A stretch of 64,000 nucleotides of DNA from Arabidopsis thaliana (taxonomy: Eukaryota; Streptophyta; Magnoliopsida; Brassicales; Brassicaceae), in NCBI RefSeq assembly GCF_000001735.4, contig NC_003076.8, forward strand, positions 17,673,835 through 17,737,834. The letters are read 5' to 3'. Below, piece after piece: positions 14,790 to 24,688 of the stretch (the first letter of the stretch is position 1; every line of letters starts with the position of its first letter). The notes beneath the pieces were generated by a model, which saw only the letters and a program-made list of their open reading frames with translations, searched no databases and was not told where the DNA came from. A program made the translations under genes and the position numbers.

Positions 14790-15319
14790 TCCCTCTGTCT
14801 CTCTGAAAGATTCATACGATGCTTCGCGAAACCATTACAATCAAACACCGACATATATCAAAAACCTTGTTGGGTCCCAATTCTTTAATCTTCGAGTTTT
14901 TTCGATTTTTCTGATAATAATTCTTCAATTTCTTTTTCATAAAAAAAACAGAGTGAAAATATGTTCTGTCGCCCCATAAAAGCTGATGTCTCAGAGCAGT
15001 ACATAAAGCTCGGAGACAAAGGAACAGAAGCACATTGATGAAGTTTGGAATTCAATCCAGTAAGGAAACCAAAAATTGAAATGTTATACCAAAACTAAAC
15101 CATTCCCAAAGGGAGATAACAGTCAAAAGCTCTAAATGGCTAAATCTATAACAAATTTAAAGAAAAACATATATAAGCCAAAATCTTTGTTTCTTTGAGC
15201 CAAAAACCAAACCCAACAAAATAGAAATTACAAACTACTTCTTCCGTAGATAAAGGAAGAAGAACTGAATCATTTCATTCTTTGGTAGCACTAAAACTTT
15301 GACGAGATTCTTTTTTCTT
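14790..15319. other. Spacer between two minus-strand genes
   Basis: Contains the promoter/leader of the DUF946 gene and the 3' UTR of the G3BP-like gene. No coding signal seen. Confidence 0.55.
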
Positions 15320-17819
15320 TTAGCGACCACCACCGCGGTAGTAACCATTTCCTCTTGGCCTGTAGTCACCTCCATCCTGGTTTCCTCTGCCAGACCCACG
15401 CCCACCAAACCGGCCTCTTGGTGCTTCTGTTGGGTAACCACCCCTTCCACGTCCTCCTCCTCTTCCTGACCAAGTCAATACACATCAAAGTCAGAATGAG
15501 TTACATGCTGTACACTTTCTTTCTTATGAGGCTTTCACAAGACGCTCTTAAGAAGTTTTATGATACAAAATTTGTTGGTCATAGAGCACGGTTTCAAAAG
15601 AAGACTTACTTGCTCCGCGAACACCAGCGGGATTTGGTCTTCGTTCCTCAATGTATACTTGCCTTCCACCCAAGTATATAGGAGAAGCCTATATATTATT
15701 ATTACACAAACGGAAAATGATAAGAACAAAGCGAAAGGGGAACAGAAGATGAAAATTAATCTAGTGAGGTAACTGTGGAATAGAATCTAGACCTTAATCG
15801 CATTCTCAACGGAAGTCATGTCCTCAAACTCAACAAATGCATAACATACGCCCATAACATCCTACATGTTTAGTTGCATAAGATTGTTAGTTTTGGCTCT
15901 TCATATCACTTAAGATAAACATAGAGAAAAGGATTAAAAAAAACACGAAATGAAGATTATTTACCTTGCGGGTTCTGAGGAACACACCATCAGGCTTGAT
16001 TGTACCGAAGTTCTTAAACTCTTCCTCTATTTCAGAAGCAGATATGTCGGAAGGCAAATTCCTAACGTACACTGATTTGAACTCAACTGAAACAAGGCAC
16101 ACCAGAAAGAAATGAATATATGACAAATAACTCCAAATAGCATATCCTAGTGCGAGTTTGAGCATATGAGAAATTTCAAAACTTTTAATGGTCCAAGAAA
16201 CTTACAGTCTTCAAAACCGGAGCCATCTTCTGCCTCTGCTCCATAGTCGGAAACATATGTGGATGAGTTTGATTGCTGAATAGGGGCAAGAGGCGCAGCC
16301 AGCTGAGGGGAAGGAGTCCGCATTGGTTGATCCCACTCATTAATATCTTGAGAGCTCTTGTTATATGATGGTTGTGTAGCAGCTACAGGTACAGTTGCTG
16401 CTTCCTTTGCAACTTTTAACTGAGAAAAAGAGAATCAGCACATCTCCAATTAAAAAGATAATTTTCTATATCTCAAATGAGACAATACTAAAGTTAGGTA
16501 CAAATGACAAGACCGGATCATGGTTATTCGTCATGGTACGAGATAGTAATCCCCAATTCACAGCATTATCTTTTCAAAGGAAGTATACAGTCAACTATTG
16601 ACTGACTACCATGACACACATATATATGAAGTATGAACTATGAACACTGTAAGATATGTGCTTCCAGGTCGTTTTTTTCAATAGATATGTTGTTTTGTTA
16701 CTATGCTGAACAACTAAACAAGACCAAAGAGAGTGTGCACTTACAATGGAAGCATAACTCATCTTTGATTTTTCACCAACTGGTTCCTCTACTGGTGCAG
16801 CCCGATGTTCATGTACCACATCAACTGCAACTTCTTCCCTAGGTGTTTCCTCAATCGCAACTTCATCTTCATAGTCTTCATGCTGAGGTTGATGTTGGTC
16901 CTCTTGCAGACTGTACTTATCAACAAGATCATCTTTGATTTGGACTGCGTTCACATAATCGCTTGCCTCTTCCTCCAGCACATAGTCAGAAACTGAAAAG
17001 TCAAAACCAGTGATATCAATTTTAAGTTTTAACAAATTCATCACACTGAATCAGTCGAAACAAAACATGACAAAGTTGACAAACAAACCTTGGGGATCTG
17101 GATGACGGGTAGGAGGATTAAGCTGAGCCTCATGCTTGATTTCAGATAAATAAGAAGGCTGATGATAGTAAACAGTACCCTCATCAACAAACAGAAATAC
17201 ATCACTGAGAACAAAATAACCCTTTTCCTGAGGAGCGAGAAAAAAGGTCTGCACAAAACTCCTTCTGTTGCTAAATTCCTTGGTTTTCACAGATCCTGAA
17301 ACCACCACAAGAACACCACCTTCCCACGACTCGACTGAATTAATCGTCTTCACTTCAATCGCAGTGAAATTCAGTGACATAACCATGTTATGAATATGCT
17401 GCAATCACATAGAAATTGAAAAATCAAAAACTTTCACTAATTAAGTAAAGCACAAACCTTTATCAACTTAAGTTCCACTAATCCACTAGAACCTAATGAA
17501 TTCTAGAAAAATACTGGATCTTGAGAAATGGGATTAGTAGAAACAGAAGGAGAGAGTCGTGTACCAGCAAAGAATTAGCAGTCTCGGTGGAATCACCATC
17601 GATACGAATAGCTCTACTAGGCTCAGAATAAAACTGATGAATAAGATCTGGCTGCTGCTGCAACACTTGATAATACTGCCCCACAAAGTACGAACCCACC
17701 TGCAACACATAGTATGACACCGATTCAATCACTTAGCCAATAATAATAGCTTAAGAATCCATAAATCAATTTACGAAATGAAAACTCGCCTGCGTCGCTC
17801 CAGGATAAGGAGTCGCCAT
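15320..17819 (-). CDS. G3BP-like RNA-binding protein (NTF2 domain + RRM + RG-rich tail)
   Basis: Nine exons on the minus strand: 17790-17819, 17565-17699, 17089-17398, 16745-16992, 16206-16419, 15965-16086, 15793-15861, 15610-15688, 15320-15465; 450 residues. Residues ~10-125 form an NTF2-like domain (VGSYFVGQYYQVLQQQPDLI). A Glu-rich acidic middle follows. Residues ~315-390 form an RRM, with RNP2-like VYVRNLP and RNP1-like GVCYAFVEF. The tail has RGG/RG repeats. This is the layout of G3BP stress-granule proteins, which bind RNA and assemble cytoplasmic granules; the role here is inferred. A telo-box (aaaccctaa) lies at 17853-17861, upstream of the start. The first intron needs a GC donor. 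I recall AT5G43960. Confidence 0.92.
17700..17789 (-). other. Probable GC-AG intron 1 of the G3BP-like gene
   Basis: Exon 1 encodes MATPYPGATQ and ends GACGCAG at 17790. The next bases are GCGAGT, and the following exon begins GTGGGTTCG (VGSYFVG) after TTGCAG. The GT four bases further in (GCGA|GTTTTC) would break the frame of the NTF2 domain with the only good acceptor, so a GC donor is the simplest reading. Confidence 0.75.
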
Positions 17820-19053
17820 TATTTAACAAAACCCAAGATCTGGATTTAAACAAAACCCTAAGATCCGATGAAGATCGAGTAAAAGCTTCCAAGAAACTCA
17901 AATTAATCAGAAGAACTTCGCACAGAAGGAACTGGATAGAGAAAAAGAAGAAGAAGAGAGTATCTCTCAATTGAATTTGAATAAGAAGAGATCTGAGGAA
18001 GGATTGATGAAGAAGAAGGAAGTGAGATTTATAAAGGGTTTACAGAGAAGAAGGGAAATGGAGAGTGATAGATCTACACGAGAGAGAGATTAAAAGGGTT
18101 TTTGTGAACACTATAGATAGGGTATGGCAATTAAGAGGAGGCGCTCTTTATTCCCTTTTTATCTACAAATGTATCTTTTCTTTCCTTTTCCCTTTGATTT
18201 GCCCCATAAGTTTTGAATGCGTAGAAAATAACCCTGAATTCTTATAATAACAATATGGGTCCTTTATCTTCTTTTTATTCATGATTTTAACCCCAAAGGT
18301 TTTGACATTACCAAAATAAACCATAATAACAAACTGAATATTTATATTCTCATGATTTTAAACCCCAAAGGTTTTAAGATTATCAAACCCTTTATATTGC
18401 CATTACTTACTTTTTGTTTTCTCGTTTTTTTTCAACATCTAGCTTTGATTAATATGAAAAGTAGTCCTGATGTTTACAATGGAACTTGAAATGTAAAAGT
18501 ATGATACAAAGTTTGTTTGATCAATGAGAGTTTCTTTTACCAAACGATCTGCAGCTTTGTTGTTGTGCCTTCTTGTCCAAACAAAGTCAACACTGGAGAA
18601 TTTTTGCCTCCAATATTTGATCTCTCTGATCCAATTGTGGACTTTAAAGTTTTGTGTTTCTCCCTTGACTAGCTTCAAGACTATACGATTATCCCCTTCA
18701 AATAACACTTTCTTGTGTCCTTGTATCCATGTGTGTTGTATTGCCATTACCAAGCTTTGAATTCCTCGCTTATAGTATTGCCTCCGGAGACATCTTTTGC
18801 ATATTGCATTGGTTATTAAGTTCTGATTCTGATCTAGAGCCCTTGATATAAGTATTATGCAGTGATTATAATTGGGCTTTTATGGCCCAATCATTGAGCT
18901 GATTAATATATTGGACTTTAATGGCCCAAATCATGGTAAACAAAACTCATCCTACTGATAGAAGAAACCCTCGTTACTATCCTCTCACTCTCCGAAGCGA
19001 TTCAGAAAGTTTTAACCCAAAAAAGCAAAAAAAAAAAAACTTTTGTTCACTCG
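17820..19053. other. Divergent intergenic region with retroelement relic
   Basis: Lies between the divergent G3BP-like gene (minus) and TOM9-2 (plus). It holds both promoters, a telo-box at 17853-17861 and the RNase H fragment at 18439-18753. The rest is AT-rich with no gene signal. Confidence 0.55.
18439..18753 (-). mobile_element. RNase H-like (RVT_3) fragment of a non-LTR retroelement
   Basis: A 104-codon minus-strand open frame starts MVMAIQHTWIQGHKKVLFEG, with DNRIVLKLVKG, VHNWIREIKYW and a C-terminal WTRRHNNKAADRLVKE. The catalytic-type Asp (EGD), the W-x-R-R-x-N-N-x-AAD segment and the spacing fit the RNase H domain of plant LINEs. Upstream codons in another frame (EFKAL) look like its lost start, so a frameshift is likely. 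No reverse transcriptase part is present. Confidence 0.7.
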
Positions 19054-19353
19054 ATGGCGGCGAAGAGAATCGGAGCCGGTAAATCTGGCGGCGGAGATCC
19101 AAACATATTAGCGAGGATTTCAAACTCCGAGATCGTGTCCCAAGGAAGACGCGCAGCAGGAGATGCCGTCGAAGTATCGAAGAAACTGCTCCGGAGCACC
19201 GGAAAAGCAGCGTGGATCGCTGGGACAACTTTTCTCATACTTGTTGTTCCATTGATCATCGAGATGGATCGAGAGGCACAAATCAACGAAATTGAGCTTC
19301 AACAGGCCAGTCTCCTCGGAGCTCCACCATCTCCAATGCAAAGGGGATTGTAA
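19054..19353 (+). CDS. TOM9-2: TOM22-like subunit of the mitochondrial outer-membrane translocase
   Basis: A single-exon gene of 99 residues, the size of plant TOM9 (a TOM22 homolog lacking the long acidic cytosolic receptor domain). The N terminus is basic and Gly-rich; one membrane span lies at residues ~51-71 (AAWIAGTTFLILVVPLIIEM); a short C-terminal tail faces the intermembrane space. It acts in the TOM complex as an organiser of the import pore. The ATG follows an A-rich leader and Ser-ATGGCGGCG context. I recall AT5G43970. Confidence 0.95.
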   Translation: MAAKRIGAGKSGGGDPNILARISNSEIVSQGRRAAGDAVEVSKKLLRSTGKAAWIAGTTFLILVVPLIIEMDREAQINEIELQQASLLGAPPSPMQRGL

Positions 19354-20982
19354 GAATCCCTTATTATGGATTAGGGTCCTCTGTTTTACGAGTTTTTTTG
19401 GTTATATGTTGTTGTTTGAATTTGAATTTCGTATAAGAGTGGTTTAATTCACATCGTTGGATTCATAAAGTTCAGGCTTTGTTGTTTTATATATTATCTT
19501 GAGATTGATTTGGCAATCAATAATTCTGGTTTCTCGGATTCATCATTCAGTTGAAATTGTTTCTATTGCAAGAAGTTAGTTAAATTTAGCATCTTTAGGC
19601 TATGAAGTTGATTCCATAGAGTTCTCAAGCGTCTAAGTATGGTTGATTGTCACTTTGTATGAATGGCGATCATCTACTTGAGAGCTATGGAGTTGGAGTT
19701 TTGTACAAGTTTGGGATACTTCCTTCTGATATGTTTGTGTGTGTGTCCTGTCTTGGTTTAGAGATCTATATGTAAGATGATTTGTGTGTGAGTCCTGTCT
19801 CCTCTTGGTTTAGGAAATCATGTTCAGGTTCTAACTTAAGTGATGCTAGAAGCGTATTCAATGCTCTAGAGTTCTGAAGCTTGTTTATATGGTTAATTTT
19901 CACTTTATTTGAATGGTTCTACCTTTAACAGACTAGTCTTCTTCTAGTTTGTGGTACTTGAGCGATGAAGTTTGAGTTCTGGGATTAGTTCCTTCTGATA
20001 TGTTTTGATGTGATTGTCAAATTGTTATGTGTTTGTTTCGTTAAAGGGTTTAAGCTGAAAGAAGATATTTCAGCTTATGTCTAGGGTCAAAGATGAAGTC
20101 TATCACGTCTCCTCTTGGTTTGGGAAATCATGTTCATGATCTAACTTAACCATAACAGTGGTGGAAGAACAGATTATCAGCCGTCAAACTGTTTTTTTCT
20201 TTGAAACATACCTAACCCGGTTTGAGTATTGAGTAAAAGAACGGTCATTGAAGTTCCATGTATTTGCTGCGCCTTGCAAATTTTGAAATCAATCAGAGTT
20301 ACAATCTAGTGTAGAAAGATTTTTCATTTACCATAATCGTGCATATCTTTGAATAGTGTCACAATCACTTTATATGCTATAGATAGAAGTTTTATAGATG
20401 TAGTGAAATGTATAGTTGGATACTGTGAATCTCACTAACTCCAAACTTCCAAAGTGAGATACCAGTAAAGCTTCACTCTTTCCCAATGAAAACGACTGAA
20501 ACTGGATTTCACTAGAAAAAGCTGCTGCTTTACTTCTTGTTAGTGTTTTCTCGTTTTCATCAATTTTCTATTTTGATGCTTCATTTTACTTTTAATATTT
20601 TGTTTTCAATAGTGGGTATGGTTTTTATCTGATCTAAATCATTGGAAATAAATAGAACAACAAGTATTAATCAGTAAGTTGAGGAATCACTTTCATCTTT
20701 CAATGGGCAATTAAATAAAATGAAAGATTTGAAAGAAATTAGATACTAAGTGACAGAGAGACAAAAGAAAAAAATGACAAAATTAATCCTTCATTATTCC
20801 AATAGCTTAATAAATATTGTATTTATATCATCCAAAATTTTCCAAAAAAATCAAAATTTATTTGTATTTAAATCAATATCATAATTGAATATACAATTGG
20901 ACATGCTATACTAATCATTTTTCTAATATACCTTGTTAAATTTTTAATTGGGAAAATAAGAATTGGTAGGTAAAAATAAGAA
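19354..20982. other. Convergent intergenic region with diverged repeats
   Basis: Follows TOM9-2 and precedes the PDLP1 stop codon (minus). No coding signal. The first half carries the diverged direct repeats described at 19619-20150; the rest is AT-rich. Confidence 0.55.
19619..20150. repeat. Diverged direct repeats downstream of TOM9-2
   Basis: Three phrase pairs recur in the same order: GAGTTCT-AAGC...TATGGTT (19619 and 19868), CCTTCTGATATGTTT (about 19723 and 19991), and CTCCTCTTGGTTT-GGAAATCATG (about 19799 and 20109). Offsets are about 250, 268 and 310 bases. This suggests an old tandem duplication that has since gained small insertions. Confidence 0.7.
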
Positions 20983-22624
20983 TCAATAAGCATCATATTT
21001 ATTACTCTTCTTCTTCATGGCAGACCTCAAAACCAACAAACAAACAATCACAAACCCTAAAACAAAAACTCCTCCCACCGCCAAAGCTATCGTCCTTTCT
21101 GTGTGTTGTCTCTTCTCTCCACCTACACACACACACAAACACCCATTAATGGCCATTCCCATTATAATTACTTATTTCAAATTTTAATTATCAAAGAAAA
21201 TTAAATTAAAAATATTAGCTAGCCTCACTCACATGTAACCTGAATGATGTGTCAATATTCTAACATTTGGAAAAATCTCTTCTTTTCTATAACGAAGTAA
21301 TCTATTTCCCCACTAGTTTTTCGGTTTTAATATCTTCTTCCACTACTAGTTCTTTGTTTTCGTCTTGTCTCCATTAGTTTTTGTTTAGTCTACTTGACAA
21401 CGAAACTACATAAAGATATACACATTCTTATACGAGATTCATGTGTGTGTAACTATCACCGAACTATTAATATTTGTATACAAAATCTAACACTCACTAT
21501 TATTCGATTAAATAACTCCTTACCGTAGAGATAAAATATGTCGCTAAAATGGAAAAAAGTTTTTTCATACTTCAACTAAAGATACATATATGTGTTCGAT
21601 TCATATCAAGTATATTACCGTACTAATTCATACCTCAAACATAAACAGTGATACCAACTAATTATATACCAATACTACTAAATTCCACCATTTTTCTATT
21701 ACTCTGTTTCGCGCTAAAGTTTTTATTTACCGTTTTATGTTACCAATTCGACCTATACGATTAAAACTCTTTAATAAGAGAACTAATTTTCTAATCATCT
21801 GAAAGTATTATATCAAAAGGAAAAATATAACAGTGATTTAATTAGTGTATACCTGATAATGGCTCTATGTTGGGAACACCATGAGAGTAGTAACTATAGC
21901 TAACGAAGCACTTCTGAAGGTAAACTTGTCCCGAGTTCGACTCTCCACACTCACTCTTTGCTTTCTCAAATCCATCTTTCACACATTCCCCACAATCTGA
22001 ATTTCCCAAACTACCCTCACACTGTCCCAACACATACACCGACTCATACTGCCCCGCGTAAAAACCTCCTCCGCCACCACCACCACCGGATGATCCAGTT
22101 TTCACGCCGTTCTCCGCCATACCAAACGCCGTCTCCCTTTTCCCGACAAACCCAGGATCGTTAGAATCTTTTTTCCCACAGACACGGAACAACATCTCCG
22201 TACCGGAAGTTTGCCGGAATCCTGAACTCTCATACCGGATATAACATCCAGCGAGGTGAACACGAGCCGCCACCACATTACCGTCATCTCTGCCGCCACC
22301 GCAGAGTTTAGAAACGAGTTTAGGGATTTTGGAGACGCAATCGTAACACTGAGCGTTTTGGAGATCGCCACGGCACTGAAAAACACCGATCACGGCGGTG
22401 GTGTTATCAGTTCCGGAGGTTACGGAAGCGAAAGAGCTTTGTGATGATTGAGAAACTAAAGAAGTGAATAAGTTTTTGAGATTCTGAGAGAAAACACCAG
22501 TTGGGTCTGGAGATTTCTGATTTGCACAACCTTTAAAGATCAGATTTTTATAATCATCATCACCGGAGATTGCAAAGAATGGTAAAAAGAACCAGAAGAT
22601 GAAGAATTGATAGGTGAGTTTCAT
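20983..22624 (-). CDS. PDLP1: Plasmodesmata-located protein 1 (two DUF26 domains, one TM)
   Basis: Two exons on the minus strand: 21853-22624 and 20983-21122; 303 residues. A signal peptide (residues 1-~20, hydrophobic QFFIFWFFLPFF) leads into two extracellular DUF26/Gnk2 domains. Each has the C-x8-C-x2-C motif: CRGDLQNAQCYDC and CEGSLGNSDCGEC. A Gly-rich linker separates the domains. Exon 2 supplies the membrane span (IALAVGGVFVLGFVIVCLLV) and a short basic tail (MKKKSNKYDAY). PDLP1 sits in plasmodesmal membranes and regulates cell-to-cell traffic; the transmembrane segment is its targeting signal. I recall AT5G43980. Confidence 0.95.
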
Positions 22625-24619
22625 AATTGAGAAAGACAGAGAGAGATTTTTGTTTCTTGATGTTCAAAATCTTTTTACTAGTTTGTTTCTGTCTAATAAA
22701 GTTTGTGTTGTTTTTATGTGTCCGGAAAAAAGAAAGTTTTCCGTTTTTTTTTTGTCTTTTGTTTTGAGGTTTAAAGACAAAAAAATGTAAATAAGAGCAG
22801 GTTTTGTAGTATGAAACCATGAAAAATAAAGGAGTATACTTTTCTTTGGATCTTGCTTCAAGGGTAAGATAAAAAAGAAAGAAACTTTGAGACGACAAGT
22901 GTTTATTATATAGATTTGGTTTAGGAGATTATGTAATACAGTATCAAAAAAAAATGATTACTGTTTCTTCTTTTTTGTTGTTGAATTTAGTGAATAACCT
23001 TTAATGCCATTAAATCTGACTTTATTGTCTGAATTTGGATTTTGTTTTAGGACATTGATGGAAAAACACCTTTTGTGTATATGTATTTTTTGTTTAAGGC
23101 ACTAAGATATATTTTGATGAGTTTGATTTAAATTGTAGGCTGATACGAGAAGGAAAATAAAATCTTAGACCTTGTTGTAAATGTGAATGATTGATTCGAT
23201 TTTATTTTGTGTCCAAAACAAAACAAAACATGATCGTTTTGAGTTTACATAATTTCAGAACATAATTGCGTAGTAACTGGAGTAAATAATAATAAACCTG
23301 TGTGTTTTTGTAAACTACAAAAGATATTATCACTATGATTATTTTGAGTTAATGATAAGCATGATTGTTTTTGCAGGATTTTGGATTTCACATTCTATAT
23401 GATATATTTTGAGTTGGTGAGTGTGGAAGATTTGTCAACAACCCTTGATCTCACAAGAACCAAATTGCCTTTGTGTGTTTGGATTATAGCTCTCTTGGAA
23501 CCTTTGTTGATGTATTTTACCTATGCTTTTGCTTACCTTTTATGGTATTGGGGAATGCCTATCTTTGTTGTATGTTAAAACTTTGTGATCTTAGAATCCT
23601 TCTACCTTTGTACTTGTTTTCTCTTGTAGATGAATGAAAACAAGCATTTGCCCAAAAAAAAAAAAAAAAGATTGCTCGGAGAAGTAGAGGTGTTCCCCAA
23701 TGTTTCAAAATCATTAAGAGTTAAAGACTACAAAAGGAAAGAACTAATACTGTATACTGTAAAAGATATGTGAAACTCTTAATTAAGTATAGATTCCCTA
23801 TACAATATTAGTGAATAATTTTTATAAAATAAGGTTACCAGAACTGCCTGCATTGGATTTAAATACCGGAGAATTTGAGACATACATAGTTACATACACA
23901 TGATAGTAGTAAGATCAAAAACAAATCTTAAGAGGTCAATAAGATTCGCTTATTTATTGAGTTTGACCCGACCCAATTAAGCCCGGCCCATTAAGCAGAG
24001 AAGAAGAAGAAAGAGAGAGGGTCAACAAAAAGTCACAGTCGAACAAGATACTGAGAAAGAAACGAAATTTCACCTGGCACTGTCCTCGCGTGTACTCTCA
24101 CGCGCCGACGTAATACTCTGCCGTCGTCACCGACATTGTCTCTACGCCGTTGTCATTTGCTTATTACGGCCAAGATTCTTCACTAAGTAAGTCAAAATCG
24201 TGGAATCCTTTCTCTGTACCGAGCTCGCTTTAAACCCTAACCCTCTCGTCTCTGTACTTAGTAAGTTCTTCTAATTTCCGACGAAAGTCTTCTCCTTTTT
24301 GAGTCTCATCGTCATCTGAAAACGCTATTAGCTCTCTGGAAGAGAAAAAACAACGTTTTGTTAGAGTTTCTTTGTGCGATTGTGTTTTCTTAAGAGGAAA
24401 GGTTTCAACTTTCTTAGGATATTCAATTTCTGAGTCTTTTCTGCTACTTGTGGTTAGTCTTTGCTGCTAGGTAGATGTCTGTAGTCTTGGTTTGTTGTTG
24501 ATTTGCTTTAGGTCTGTCTTTGCTTATTGTTGTAATGTTTTGAGTTCTGGCCACATTTATTTCCTTACTGAACGGCTCTTCACATCTTGTTTCTTCCGCA
24601 TTTTGATAGGACGAGGCAA
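22625..24619. other. Divergent intergenic region, PDLP1 promoter and SUVR2 leader
   Basis: Includes the PDLP1 promoter (minus), a poly(A)-tailed unexplained stretch (23381-23669), and the SUVR2 5' leader. The leader likely has an intron: donor AA|GTAAGT at 24187 (or TTA|GTAAGT at 24261), acceptor GATAG at 24609. A telo-box followed by CCCT lies at 24232-24240, inside or beside it. Confidence 0.5.
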
Positions 24620-24688
24620 ATGAGAAGTTACAACTTGTTTCACGAAAGCAATCCCACAATCAGTTTTAGTTTTGTTGGTGCAGAAACG

